Made by a program: the position numbers and the translations under genes
Notes under the pieces: model-generated
What the model saw: the letters and a program-made list of their open reading frames with translations, nothing else
Told to the model about the DNA's origin: nothing
Database searches by the model: none
In this document: positions 40,840 through 49,802 of the stretch, one piece after another
Layout of the letters: each line of letters opens with the position of its first letter
Numbering within the stretch: the first letter of the stretch is position 1
Source of the DNA: Mycolicibacterium rutilum
Lineage (GTDB): Bacteria; Actinomycetota; Actinomycetes; Mycobacteriales; Mycobacteriaceae
Length of the DNA stretch: 64,000 nt
Direction of reading: 5' to 3'
Assembly: GCF_900108565.1 (NCBI RefSeq)
Contig: NZ_LT629971.1
Span: 3,968,001 to 4,032,000 of the forward strand

Positions 40840-41553
40840 GTGGCAAACACCAGCGACCGGGTACGGCTGTCGGGCGCGCACGTCGCCTCGACGGTCGAGC
40901 AACTCGAGCGCCGTATCCACGCGCGGTTCGGTGACCGCGGCCTGACCAAGACCGCACGCGACCTCGGACTGCTCGTCGTCGAGGTGGACACCGAGGCCGG
41001 CCAGTCACATCTGCGGCTGCGTCGCACCACGCTGGCCGCGCGCACGGCAAGCGTCGCGATCGTGGCGGCAACGCTGATCGCGCTGGTGTACAGCCTTCGC
41101 TCGGCCGTCCTCGACGGACTCGCGCGAACCGCCGACTGGGTACCGCTCACCGAGAGCGTGATCAATGACCTGGTATTCGCCGCGATCGCCGTCGTGTTCC
41201 TGTGGGCGTTCCCCGAACGGCTCGAGCGTCGCTCGCTGCTCGGGCTCCTGCACCGGCTCCGGTCGCTCACGCACGTCATCGACATGCACCAGCTGTCGAA
41301 GGACCCGGAGCAAGTCAGCCCGAATTACGTACCGACCGCGCAGAGCATCCGTCACGGGCTCGACGCCGACCAACTGCACCACTACCTGAACTACTGTTCT
41401 GAGCTTCTCGCGCTGACCGCCAAGACGGCCGCGCTGTGCGCCGAGCACAGCACCGACGGAGTGGTGCTCGAAACCGTCTCTGACATCGAAACGTTGACCA
41501 CCGAGGTGGCCAGCAAGATCTGGCAGAAGATCTCCCTGCTGCCGCGCGACTAA
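40840..41553 (+). CDS. Membrane protein of unknown function
   Basis: 237 residues from GTG 40840. A soluble N-terminal part (VASTVEQLERRIHARFGDRG) precedes two hydrophobic segments (ASVAIVAATLIALVYSLRSA and VINDLVFAAIAVVFLWAFPE). The C-terminal half is helical and cytoplasmic (LHRLRSLTHVIDMHQLSKDP, HYLNYCSELLALTAKTAALC). This gives a two-helix hairpin in the membrane with most of the protein inside. I know no family. The stop overlaps the convergent flavoprotein gene by four bases. Confidence 0.7.
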   Translation: MANTSDRVRLSGAHVASTVEQLERRIHARFGDRGLTKTARDLGLLVVEVDTEAGQSHLRLRRTTLAARTASVAIVAATLIALVYSLRSAVLDGLARTADWVPLTESVINDLVFAAIAVVFLWAFPERLERRSLLGLLHRLRSLTHVIDMHQLSKDPEQVSPNYVPTAQSIRHGLDADQLHHYLNYCSELLALTAKTAALCAEHSTDGVVLETVSDIETLTTEVASKIWQKISLLPRD

Positions 41554-42506
41554 TTGTTCGGCGGCTGGTCCGGTGCCGAACCCCACCCCTCCCAGAACAG
41601 CAGATGCGACCGCACGCCTGGGTGATTCACCTTGTCGAGCACCTTGATTCCCGCGTTCGCGACCGCGGGGACCCCGATCAGTCGGTGGAAGAACCGGCCG
41701 CGGCGGTATTCGCTCCCCCAGTCCGCCTCGACGCGCTGCGCGTAGTTGGTGAAATCGTCGGGCCCGCCGTTCACCAGCGCCGCGACCGCGCACTCCCCCG
41801 CCGCCATTCCCGACTGCAGTGCCTTCGAAATCCCCGCTCCGGAAACGGGTCTGGCGGCGCCGAGCGCGTCGCCTGCGAACAGCACACCCGGACGCCACGG
41901 CGGCCACGCGGTGAACCCCATCGGCAACCGCCATGCCTGCAGCGCGGTCGACGGGCATCTCGGCGCGGATCGCGCGATCGCCGAATAGCCGTGGTATTTC
42001 GAGTCGAGGCGCAGCCCGCGTTTCACCGGCGAATACGCGCCGTCGGCGGCGATCACCGCGTCCGCGACTACCCGCTCGCCGCCACGAAGGGTCACGCCGA
42101 TGACCCGGCCGTCGTCTACGATCGGCGCGATCACCTCGGCGCCCTGGCGCACCTCGGCGCCCGCCGCGTGGGCGTTCTCGAGTAGCAGCGCGTCCAGCGC
42201 GGTACGCCGCACCACGTGGCCGTGGTCGGGCATGCCGGGCCGCTTCGGGAATGCGAGATTCCACTCGCTCGGGCTGAACACCCGTGCCCCGGACACCCGG
42301 TAAAACGACGCGACCGCGTCGGCCAGGCCCATCTTCTGCAGGAAGCTCACGGCCCGGGGTGTCAGCCCGTCGCCGCACGGTTTGTCGCGAGGGAACGTGG
42401 CCTTGTCCAGCACCACAACACTGGCGCCCGTGCGGGCGGCCTGCCACGCGGCCGCGGACCCGGCCGGCCCGCCCCCGACGATCGCCACGTCGAAATGCTG
42501 TGTCAT
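41550..42506 (-). CDS. Geranylgeranyl-reductase-like FAD oxidoreductase with internal deletion
   Basis: 318 residues from ATG 42506; relatives are about 400. N-terminal FAD motif VAIVGGGPAGSAAAWQAART and DKATFPRDKPCGDGLTPRAV are intact, as is the C-terminal FAGDALGAARPVSGAGISKA. The middle catalytic region is missing. Around 41975 the bases encode AIRAEMP in the +1 frame (expected in the family as AIAIRAEMP), while the actual frame reads IARSAPRCPST before returning to QAWRLPMGF. A 2-bp insertion plus a deletion of about 80 to 90 codons explains this. The protein is probably inactive on its polyprenyl substrate. Confidence 0.75.
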   Translation of the reverse strand: MTQHFDVAIVGGGPAGSAAAWQAARTGASVVVLDKATFPRDKPCGDGLTPRAVSFLQKMGLADAVASFYRVSGARVFSPSEWNLAFPKRPGMPDHGHVVRRTALDALLLENAHAAGAEVRQGAEVIAPIVDDGRVIGVTLRGGERVVADAVIAADGAYSPVKRGLRLDSKYHGYSAIARSAPRCPSTALQAWRLPMGFTAWPPWRPGVLFAGDALGAARPVSGAGISKALQSGMAAGECAVAALVNGGPDDFTNYAQRVEADWGSEYRRGRFFHRLIGVPAVANAGIKVLDKVNHPGVRSHLLFWEGWGSAPDQPPNN

Positions 42507-42800
42507 CAGGCTCCCTCGACGTTCCGACGGTCATGCGCCCAGCACCTGCGCGAAGCGGACCAGCGCTTACCGGTCTGTGACGATCGCGGCGGGACATTCG
42601 ACGCGTCCGTAACGTGGCGGTGTCAGGCGCCGACAAATGGGTAAACAGCGGCCGCGGTTCGTCGATTCCTTCGCGGCGGCTGTGTCCGTCGCGGCAGGTG
42701 TGAAGCAGCAGCATCTGAAACAGGCAGCCCACAGGGGCGCCGGTCCGCAAATCCCTGATGACCGCTGTCGCGGTCTGCTTCACGACAGGAAGTTCACAAC

Positions 42801-43760
42801 ATGAGCCTCATACGGAGTTGGGCGCGCCGGCTGACCGCCGCCGTGCTCGCCGCCCTGCTGATTCCCGGCCTGATCGCCGTCGCCGGCGGTGCGGCCACCG
42901 CCTCGGCGTACTCGCGGCCCGGCCTGCCGGTCGAGACGCTGATGGTGCCGTCCGCGGCGATGGGCCGCGACATCCCGGTCCGCTTCCAGGGCGGCGGTCC
43001 GCATGCGGTCTACCTGCTCGACGGGCTGCGCGCACGCGACGACAACAACGGCTGGGACATCGAGACGGCCGCGTTCGAGAACTACTACGAGTCCGGCCTG
43101 TCCGTCGTCATGCCGGTCGGCGGCATGTCGAGCTTCTACACCAACTGGCAGGCCCCCGCCGTCGGCAACGGCACGACCTACAACTACCAGTGGGAGACGT
43201 TCCTGACGTCCGAGCTGCCCGCGTACCTGTCGGCCAACAAGGGCATCTCGCCCAGCGGCAACGCGGTGGTCGGATTGTCGATGTCGGGCAGCTCCGCGCT
43301 GATCCTGGCCGCCTATCACCCGGGCCAGTTCAGCTACGCCGGCTCACTGTCGGGCTTTTTGAATCTGTCCGCGGGCATCTGGCCGACGCTGGTCGGTTTC
43401 GCGATGCGCGACGCCGGCGGATTCGATGCCACCGCGATGTGGGGCCCCGGCGGCAGCGCGGCGTGGCAGCGCAACGACCCGACACTGCAGGCCGGCCGGC
43501 TGGCGGCCAACGGCACTCGCATCTGGGTGTACACCGGCAACGGCAGGCCCGGTGACCTCGGCGGCGGCGGCGACATCCCCGGCCAGCTGCTGGAAAACAT
43601 CACCCAGGACAGCAACAAGGCGTTCCAACGGGCCTACCTGGCCGACGGCGGCAGCAACGGCACGTTCAACTTCCCGCCGTCCGGCACCCACGGGTGGGGC
43701 TACTGGGGTTCGCAGCTGAACGCGATGAAGGGCGACATCCAGCGCACGCTGGGCGCCTGA
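42801..43760 (+). CDS. Antigen 85-family mycolyltransferase
   Basis: 319 residues from ATG 42801 with AGGAAG upstream. A 36-residue signal peptide ends near ATASA-YSRPGLPVE, and YSRPGLPVE is the classic Ag85 mature start. The catalytic triad is S162 (GLSMSGSSA), E265 (LLENITQDSN) and H297 (GTHGWGYWG), and YLLDGLRARDDNNGWDIETA is the Ag85 signature. It transfers mycolic acids to trehalose or arabinogalactan in the cell wall. The usual disulfide cysteines between residues 115 and 130 are absent. A strong hairpin follows the gene. Confidence 0.93.
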   Translation: MSLIRSWARRLTAAVLAALLIPGLIAVAGGAATASAYSRPGLPVETLMVPSAAMGRDIPVRFQGGGPHAVYLLDGLRARDDNNGWDIETAAFENYYESGLSVVMPVGGMSSFYTNWQAPAVGNGTTYNYQWETFLTSELPAYLSANKGISPSGNAVVGLSMSGSSALILAAYHPGQFSYAGSLSGFLNLSAGIWPTLVGFAMRDAGGFDATAMWGPGGSAAWQRNDPTLQAGRLAANGTRIWVYTGNGRPGDLGGGGDIPGQLLENITQDSNKAFQRAYLADGGSNGTFNFPPSGTHGWGYWGSQLNAMKGDIQRTLGA

Positions 43761-43772
43761 CCCTCCGACACG

Positions 43773-43807
43773 CCGCTGGGCGACCGTCCTGTGCGGTCGC
43801 CCAGCGG
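43773..43807 (+). terminator. Strong hairpin after the antigen 85 gene
   Basis: Arms of 14 bp, 43773-43786 (CCGCTGGGCGACCG) and 43794-43807 (CGGTCGCCCAGCGG), are exact reverse complements around a 7-nt loop. It lies 12 bp past the stop codon. There is no T-tract, as is common for mycobacterial terminators. The next gene starts 20 bp later. Confidence 0.7.
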
Positions 43808-43827
43808 GCGTTGGGGACAATCACTGC

Positions 43828-45384
43828 GTGACCCAGCAGCCACGGCCGACGGTTCCCGCCCTGCTCGCCCGCGCCGTCGATCAGTTCGGCGACCACACCT
43901 ACCTGGTCGGCCCGGACGATCGGCTGACCTACCTCGACGCGCAGCAGCGGTCGGCCCGCGTCGCGCGGTGGCTGTTGGGCGAGGGCGTCGGCAAGGGCAC
44001 CCGCGTCGGCCTGTTCTTCCCCAACGGCGCCGACTGGATCGTCTGGTGGCTGGCCGTCACCCGGATCGGTGCACTGGCCGTACCGCTGAGCACGCTCTAC
44101 ACCCCGGCCGAGATCGCGAAGGTGGCCCGACTGGCCGACATCGCGGTGCTCATCGCGCCCGACCGGGTGCTCGACATCGACGTCGCCGAGCGCTTAGAGG
44201 CGGCCTGGCCCGAACTGCGCACCCAAGAGCCGTCCCGGCTGGCGTTGCCGGGCGCGCCGTACCTGCGCCGCATCGTCATCACCTCCGCCACAGTTCCGGC
44301 CTGGGCCACCCGCCGCGACGCTGACGACGGTGCCGTGCCCGACGACGTGCTGGCCGCCGCCGAGGCCGAGGTCTCGCCCGCCGACCTCGCCGTGGTCATC
44401 CACACCTCCGGTTCGACCGCCGACCCCAAGGGCGTCATGCACACCCACGGCACACTGGCACGGCAGACGTCGACGTGGCCGACCGCGATCCGCGCGGTGA
44501 CGAAAAACGAAGGGCCGGCGCGCATCCTGTGCGCGATGCCGTTCTTCTGGGTCGGTGGGCTGCTGGCGGCCACCGGCGCGCTGCACGAGCCCGTGACCGT
44601 GCTCGCCCTGCCGCGAATGGAGCCGGGCGCCGCGCTGGACCTGATCGAGTCAGAACGCGCGACCGGGGTGGTCGGCTGGCCGGCGTTCACCCAACGGATG
44701 CGTGAACATCCGAGCTTCGCCGACCGCGATCTGACCAGCGCCCCGCTGCTGCGTGACGGTCCCCTCGACATCGCGATGGTCGACGTGCCCGACGGCTTCC
44801 CGGTGCACCGCACGATGTCGGAGACCGCGGGCGGGTTCGCCTACACCGACATGTGCATCGTCGACGACGACGGAAACCCGGTGCCCGACGGAACCGTCGG
44901 CGAACTGCTGATCCGCGGTATCGGGGTGATGGCCGGATACAACAAACGCGAGCGCTGGGAGACGTTCGACGAGGACGGGTGGTACCACACCGGCGACCGC
45001 GTCTACCGCACCCAGGGCGACCCACGGTTGTTCTACGTGGGACGGACCACCGATCTGATCAAAGCCGCGGGGGCCAACGTCTCGCCGCTGGAGGTCGAGG
45101 CCGTCATCGAGGGATTCGCCGACGTGGCACAGTGCCTCGTGCTCGGTGTCGACGATCCGGCCCGTGGCGAGGAGGTATGCGCCGTCGTCGTGCCCGCCGG
45201 CTCGGGCGTCGACATCGACACGCTGGCCGCCCGCACCCGCGAGCAGCTGTCCGCCTACAAGGTTCCGACGCGGTGGGTGGTGGTGTCGAGCGACCGGATC
45301 CCGACCCTGCCCAGCGGGAAGTTCGACCGAAAAACCCTGCGCGCCATGGTCATCGACGGTGCGCTCGACGCGGTTGGCGGGTGA
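43828..45384 (+). CDS. AMP-dependent acyl-CoA synthetase/ligase
   Basis: 518 residues from GTG 43828. P-loop VIHTSGSTADPKGVMHTHG near residue 195, then PFFWVGGLLAATGAL, and DEDGWYHTGDRVYRTQGDPR followed by YVGRTTDLIKAAGANVSPLE. The catalytic lysine is in LPSGKFDRKTLRA. The family activates fatty or aromatic acids as CoA or other thioesters. A haloalkane-dehalogenase-like gene follows 4 bp later, so the two are translated together. Confidence 0.9.
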   Translation: MTQQPRPTVPALLARAVDQFGDHTYLVGPDDRLTYLDAQQRSARVARWLLGEGVGKGTRVGLFFPNGADWIVWWLAVTRIGALAVPLSTLYTPAEIAKVARLADIAVLIAPDRVLDIDVAERLEAAWPELRTQEPSRLALPGAPYLRRIVITSATVPAWATRRDADDGAVPDDVLAAAEAEVSPADLAVVIHTSGSTADPKGVMHTHGTLARQTSTWPTAIRAVTKNEGPARILCAMPFFWVGGLLAATGALHEPVTVLALPRMEPGAALDLIESERATGVVGWPAFTQRMREHPSFADRDLTSAPLLRDGPLDIAMVDVPDGFPVHRTMSETAGGFAYTDMCIVDDDGNPVPDGTVGELLIRGIGVMAGYNKRERWETFDEDGWYHTGDRVYRTQGDPRLFYVGRTTDLIKAAGANVSPLEVEAVIEGFADVAQCLVLGVDDPARGEEVCAVVVPAGSGVDIDTLAARTREQLSAYKVPTRWVVVSSDRIPTLPSGKFDRKTLRAMVIDGALDAVGG

Positions 45385-45388
45385 GGTG

Positions 45389-46342
45389 ATGTCGGTGCTG
45401 CGCACACCGGACGACCGGTTCGCCGCGTTGCCGGACTTCCCGTTCGAACCACGCTATGTGCAGGTCGACACCCGAGGGCTCGACCCGCTGCGGATGCACT
45501 ACGTCGACGCCGGTCCGCCCGACGCGCCGGTCGTCGTGCTGCTGCACGGGCAACCCACCTGGTCCTACCTCTACCGGCACGTCATCCCGGTGCTGACCGG
45601 GGCGGGCCTTCGGGTCATCGCCCCCGACCACATCGGCTACGGCCGGTCCGACAAACTGACCGACCCGACCGACTACACCTTCAAACGGCATATCGACTGG
45701 CTGCACAGCGCGATCCGTCGACTCGACCTGCACGACATCACGCTCGTCGTCCAGGACTGGGGTGGTCCGATCGGACTGAGCGCGCTGGCCCGCGACCCGG
45801 ACCGGTACGCCCGCGTCGTCGCGACCAACACGATCCTGCACACGTGCGACCCCGCCCTCGCCGGCAAGCTCGAATGGCCGCACCACGCCGTGGGCGACGG
45901 ACAGGTGGTGCACCAGGAAACGCTGCTCGACTATGTGGCGTTCTACCAGCGGGCCCCGGAACTGGTGCCCAGCTTCTTTCTCGACGCGGTGGCCGGCCCG
46001 CTGGGCCCGGGCGTCGCCGCCGCCTACGACGCGCCGTTCCCCGACCGCCGGTTCACCGCCGGGCTGCGTCAGATGATCGCCTTGATCCCGTTGACCCGCA
46101 ACGATATCGGCGCCGCGATCGGACGGGACACGATGGCCGCGCTGGCCGACTTCCGCCGTCCGTTCCTGACCGCGTACTCCGACGGCGATCCCGCGACGCG
46201 CGGCTGGGACCGGGTGTTCGCCGAGCACGTCCCAGGAGCCGAGGGTCAACCGCACACGACGGTGGCCGGCGCCGGGCATTTCATCCAGGAGCAGCGGGGC
46301 GCCGAACTCGGCCGCATCATCGCCGATTTCGTCGCCCGGTGA
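45389..46342 (+). CDS. Haloalkane-dehalogenase-like alpha/beta hydrolase
   Basis: 317 residues from ATG 45389, four bases after the ligase stop. The start MSVLRTPDDRF and the layout LRMHYVDAGPPDAPVVVLLH match mycobacterial dehalogenase 1 (Rv2296). The nucleophile is D123 next to W124 (LVVQDWGGPIGL), and the His is in GAGHFIQEQR. In HGQPTWSYLYR the halide-binding position holds Gln (Q55) where subfamily I has Glu and II has Asn. It should cleave carbon-halogen or related bonds; the Gln leaves activity uncertain. Confidence 0.82.
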   Translation: MSVLRTPDDRFAALPDFPFEPRYVQVDTRGLDPLRMHYVDAGPPDAPVVVLLHGQPTWSYLYRHVIPVLTGAGLRVIAPDHIGYGRSDKLTDPTDYTFKRHIDWLHSAIRRLDLHDITLVVQDWGGPIGLSALARDPDRYARVVATNTILHTCDPALAGKLEWPHHAVGDGQVVHQETLLDYVAFYQRAPELVPSFFLDAVAGPLGPGVAAAYDAPFPDRRFTAGLRQMIALIPLTRNDIGAAIGRDTMAALADFRRPFLTAYSDGDPATRGWDRVFAEHVPGAEGQPHTTVAGAGHFIQEQRGAELGRIIADFVAR

Positions 46343-47527
46343 TCAGAGACCGAACTGATCGTCGATGACGCCCAACCAGATCTGGGCCGCATCGATCGCC
46401 ACCTTCTCGCTGATGAACGCGTGCTGGGTACCGGTGTACAAGTCGCGGAACGCGCGCTCCAGCCGGGTGCCCTCACGGATCGAACTGGTACCCGCGACCA
46501 GATGCGCCCACTCCGCGCACTGGCGCGCCACATCGGTGGCGTACACGGCCGCGACCCGCATGTCAGCGCGCAGGCCCGGGGTGAGGTCCTCCCCCGCCGC
46601 GACACTGGCTTCGGCGGTGGCGAACGCGTCGTGCACCAGCAGGCGCGCCGCCCGCCACGCCGCGACGTGGTGGGCCAGTCCTTTCTGAAAGGTGGGCCGA
46701 CTGGCCAGCGACGCCATATCGCTCATCCGGAACTTCGTCGCGGCCAACTCCTGCACGTCGTCGAGCATGCTCTTGGCCACGCCCAGCGCCCACGAGGCGT
46801 GACCGGCCGCCGTCACCGGCATCATGCCCATCCGGGTCGCCGGCGAGGAACCGCGCAAGGGCTCGCGAGTGAACAGGGCGAACGTCCGTTCCGCGGGCAC
46901 GAACACGTCGTCGATGCTGTAGTCGTAGGACCCGGTTCCCTTGAGCCCCTGCACATGCCAGCCGTCGTTGAAGCTGACGTCCGCGCGCGGCAGGATCGCG
47001 ACCTGCATGTCGGGCACGCCCTCGCTGACCCACCGCATCTCCGTGCCGTCCATCGGCAGGAAGCCGGCCGCGACGTACTCCGAATGCCCGATGCCCGACC
47101 CGAAGCTCCACGCCCCGGTGAGCCGGTATCCGCCGGGCACGGCGGTGCCCTGCCCGTTGGGGAAGAACTGTCCGCCCATCGTCACGCGGTTGTCGTTCGC
47201 GGAGAACACCTCGGCGAAGCCGGCGTCGGGCAGGTAGGCCGCCGCTGCAAACGACGACGGCAGATTGGCGATGCCGGTCCACCCGAACGAGCCGTCTTGC
47301 CACGCCATCTCGATCCAGGTTTCGATCATCTCCGCGAACGACGGTTCGGCGCCGCCCGCCTGCCGCGGGTTGAACGCCGACATCAGCCCGGTGTCCCACA
47401 TCGCCGCCACGATCGCGGGGCTGAGCGTGCGGAGCCGCTCCGACTCCGCGGCTTCGGCCGCCACCAGCTCACGCATGCTGCGCGCCCGGTCCAGCGTTCC
47501 TTCGGCAGATCCCAGTGTCGACGTCAC
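46343..47527 (-). CDS. Acyl-CoA dehydrogenase-family flavoprotein (group D monooxygenase type)
   Basis: 394 residues from GTG 47527. The fold is acyl-CoA dehydrogenase: N-terminal helices, central beta domain (GGYRLTGAWSFGSGIGHSEY, GSYDYSIDDVFVPAERTFAL) and C-terminal helices (MLDDVQELAATKF, DVARQCAEWAHLVAGTSSIR, FRDLYTGTQHAF). It resembles HsaA-type hydroxylases that use reduced flavin from a partner. The reductase is not next to it. It abuts the dehalogenase-like gene end to end. Confidence 0.85.
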   Translation of the reverse strand: MTSTLGSAEGTLDRARSMRELVAAEAAESERLRTLSPAIVAAMWDTGLMSAFNPRQAGGAEPSFAEMIETWIEMAWQDGSFGWTGIANLPSSFAAAAYLPDAGFAEVFSANDNRVTMGGQFFPNGQGTAVPGGYRLTGAWSFGSGIGHSEYVAAGFLPMDGTEMRWVSEGVPDMQVAILPRADVSFNDGWHVQGLKGTGSYDYSIDDVFVPAERTFALFTREPLRGSSPATRMGMMPVTAAGHASWALGVAKSMLDDVQELAATKFRMSDMASLASRPTFQKGLAHHVAAWRAARLLVHDAFATAEASVAAGEDLTPGLRADMRVAAVYATDVARQCAEWAHLVAGTSSIREGTRLERAFRDLYTGTQHAFISEKVAIDAAQIWLGVIDDQFGL

Positions 47528-47573
47528 CCGTCCTCTTTATCAGCGATCGTCGCGGCGCACCTACACTTCGGCC

Positions 47574-48008
47574 GTGCACGTCATCGCGCTGAACATCGCC
47601 CCGGGCAGTCGGTTGCCGACGCGCTCGGTCGAGGCGGTGGTCGCCGAGGCCGGCGTCGGGCTGGTCGGCGACCGGTATCACGGCACCAAGCACCGGCACG
47701 TCACCCTGCAGTCCCAGGAACTGCTCGACCGGGCGGCCGCCGATCTCGGTCGTCCCTTCGATCAGGCGGGCACGCGGCGCAACGTCACGGTCGACGCGGG
47801 TGAGATCCCGACGCGGCCCGGCACCCGGCTGCTCGTCGGCGACGTGCTGCTGGAGGTGGTGCGGGTGTCGGCGCCCTGCCGCCTGCTCGACGACTGGATC
47901 GGACCGGGCGCCGCCGCCGCCCTGCGTGGGCGCGGAGGCGCGGCCTGCCGCCTGCTCAGTTCGGGGACGATCCGGCTCGGAGACCCCGTCGAGGTGTTGC
48001 CGGTGTGA
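47574..48008 (+). CDS. Short MOSC domain-containing protein
   Basis: 144 residues from GTG 47574. MOSC features: IALNIAPGSRLPTRSVEAVV, VGDRYHGTKHRHVTLQSQEL, NVTVDAGEIPTRPGTRLLVG, and the conserved cysteine in VSAPCRLLDDWIGPGAA. This is the stand-alone form that may pass sulfur or carry molybdenum cofactor. It is divergent from the acyl-CoA dehydrogenase gene with a 46-bp spacer; another MOSC gene is at 39726-40391. Confidence 0.85.
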   Translation: MHVIALNIAPGSRLPTRSVEAVVAEAGVGLVGDRYHGTKHRHVTLQSQELLDRAAADLGRPFDQAGTRRNVTVDAGEIPTRPGTRLLVGDVLLEVVRVSAPCRLLDDWIGPGAAAALRGRGGAACRLLSSGTIRLGDPVEVLPV

Positions 48009-48054
48009 GGCCGTTGTTGGGATCGGTACCGCGACCGAACGGTTGAATTGCCCC

Positions 48055-48642
48055 ATGAACCAACGCGTGACGGTCGGCGTCGCGGCCGCCGCGGCGATCC
48101 TGGTCGGCTGCTCCTCGCCGGCGACCGAGACGCCGGCCCGTACCGACTGCGCGGTCGATCCGGCCAGCGCGCCGCCAGTCGCCGTCGAGGCCTACCAGAC
48201 GGTGCCCGAGGCCGACCGAATCACCCTGACACTCAGCGATATCGGGCCGGTGACGCCCGGCGGCCCGCCCGTCGAAGTCGAGGTCACGATGTGCAACGAC
48301 TCCGCGGTCGACTACCCGGACGTCGGAGTCGTGCTGGTGCTCGGCCACTGCAGTTGCGCACCGAACCCGACATCGATCCCGGCGGGCACGGTGCACCGCT
48401 TCGACGAAAACACCGGCAGCTGGGCACTTGTCGAGCATCCGACCGCGGGCCTGGGGGTCGACTACCTCGGCACGTACGCCGATGTGCGGCCGATGCCCAA
48501 AGGGCAGCGCCGAACGGCGCGCTACCGCATCGCTCTCGACGGCTCGATGACCGCCGGTCAGGGTGTCGTCGAGGCGGCCGCGGTCACGCCGGAACCGCTG
48601 AACCGCATCGGTACCGCCGATACACCGTTCGCCGTCGGATAG
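48055..48642 (+). CDS. Lipoprotein of unknown function
   Basis: 195 residues from ATG 48055. The signal peptide ends in the lipobox AILVGC-SSP, so the protein is lipid-anchored outside. The mature part has five further cysteines (TDCAVD, VTMCNDS, GHCSCAPN) and a beta-rich DUF4352-like domain (ITLTLSDIGPVTPGGPPVEV, VEHPTAGLGVDYLGTYADVR). No enzyme motif. A small PH-like gene follows 25 bp later. Confidence 0.8.
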   Translation: MNQRVTVGVAAAAAILVGCSSPATETPARTDCAVDPASAPPVAVEAYQTVPEADRITLTLSDIGPVTPGGPPVEVEVTMCNDSAVDYPDVGVVLVLGHCSCAPNPTSIPAGTVHRFDENTGSWALVEHPTAGLGVDYLGTYADVRPMPKGQRRTARYRIALDGSMTAGQGVVEAAAVTPEPLNRIGTADTPFAVG

Positions 48643-48667
48643 TGCTCGGCGCGGATAGGATCACCGA

Positions 48668-48961
48668 ATGTTTCGGATAGACGGCATCGACGGCGAGAGC
48701 ATCGTCGTCGACGGCAACTGGGTCGAGAAGCTGCGCGCCGGAACCTCCCGCGGCCGCAATCCCGCCGATCAGTACTCGGGCACCCAGATCAAGGAGTTCA
48801 GCAGGCGCAAGAAGCTGTTCGGCGGCGAGAAGGAGCAGTTGCTTCAGGTGATCGTCGGTGTGGGAACGTTCTACTCGCTCAACGTTCCGGCCGAGCGTCG
48901 TCATGAGGTCGACGCGCTGATCGCCGAACTCGAGCGCGCACGGGAGCGTGCCACCTCGTAG
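48668..48961 (+). CDS. Small hypothetical protein, PH-like
   Basis: 97 residues from ATG 48668. MFRIDGIDGESIVVDGNWVE, YSGTQIKEFSRRKKLFGGEK and TFYSLNVPAERRHEVDALIA suggest a small PH-like or DUF4429-type fold with a helical C-terminus. No signal or membrane segment. It converges on the RipD-like gene 11 bp away. Function unknown. Confidence 0.65.
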   Translation: MFRIDGIDGESIVVDGNWVEKLRAGTSRGRNPADQYSGTQIKEFSRRKKLFGGEKEQLLQVIVGVGTFYSLNVPAERRHEVDALIAELERARERATS

Positions 48962-48972
48962 CCGACTCAGGC

Positions 48973-49515
48973 TTACTTGATGATGCGAACCAGATACGGC
49001 GCCATGTTGTTGGTGCGCACCGGTGACACGGTGACGGCCGGATCGGTGGCCTCGAGCATCTGGCCGTTGCCCAGGAACAGCGCGACGCTCTGATTTCCGT
49101 TGGGGCCGTAGAAGATCAGATCTCCTGGCAGCGCCTCGGACGGCAGCACCTTCTGACCGACGGTGTATTGCGCACCCGACGACCGGGGCAGCTTCACCCC
49201 GATGCCGGCGAACGAGTAGACCATCAGCCCCGAGGCGTCGAACCCGACGGTGCTCACGGCCGGGTTCAGACCGACGATGTGCCCCTCGGTGTCGAGACCC
49301 GCGACATTGTCAGCGGTGCCGCTGCCCATCGTCGGGCCGTTGGCATCACCGCCGCCGTAGGAGAACGGGACGCCGCGCTGCGCCAGTCCGCGGGCGATGA
49401 CGAGGTCGACGGCCTGCTGGTTGACCGCGGACCGTGCCGACGGTGCGGCAGTCGCCACCCCAGGGACGGTCGCCAACAGGGCGACACCGATCACCAAGGC
49501 GTAAATGCGTCTCAT
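48973..49515 (-). CDS. ripD: RipD-like secreted NlpC/P60 protein, catalytically inactive
   Basis: 180 residues from ATG 49515. A signal peptide (RRIYALVIGVALLATVPGVA, cleavage near ATA-APS) is followed by an NlpC/P60 domain. The catalytic Cys is replaced by Ala (A94, GFDASGLMVYSF) and the His position by Ser (S143, NQSVALFLGN), as in M. tuberculosis RipD. KLPRSSGAQYTVGQKVLP and LPGDLIFYGPNGNQ match. It likely binds peptidoglycan without cutting it. The unusual middle segment (MGSGTADNVAGLDTEGHIVG) is extra to the shortest NlpC forms. Confidence 0.88.
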   Translation of the reverse strand: MRRIYALVIGVALLATVPGVATAAPSARSAVNQQAVDLVIARGLAQRGVPFSYGGGDANGPTMGSGTADNVAGLDTEGHIVGLNPAVSTVGFDASGLMVYSFAGIGVKLPRSSGAQYTVGQKVLPSEALPGDLIFYGPNGNQSVALFLGNGQMLEATDPAVTVSPVRTNNMAPYLVRIIK

Positions 49516-49802
49516 GACTCGTTGCTCTTTCTCGACGGCGCGCGGGCGGAAGCACTGTATTCACTTGTACCGTCAGATTTGCCCGATGCGCCAATTCGCC
49601 CATGGCTCAGGGCCAATGAGATGCCGTACCGTAACCGAACGGTGACTACCCGGGCCGGCTAACCGATGCGCAGGCCGGGCACCGACCCTGAGGTCTACGA
49701 TTGGGCGCAGGTTCGCGATTCCATGCTGTTGACTCTGCCGCATCCCACGCTGGGGGACCTCGACGTCCCCGGTTCGCCCCTGCACTCCGCGCGAGGGCAT
49801 CG

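Noticed and set aside
41005..42783. 592-residue minus-strand frame overlapping the flavoprotein
   Set aside because: Mostly the +1 frame of the flavoprotein gene; only its AIRAEMP bit is meaningful, as evidence of a frameshift.
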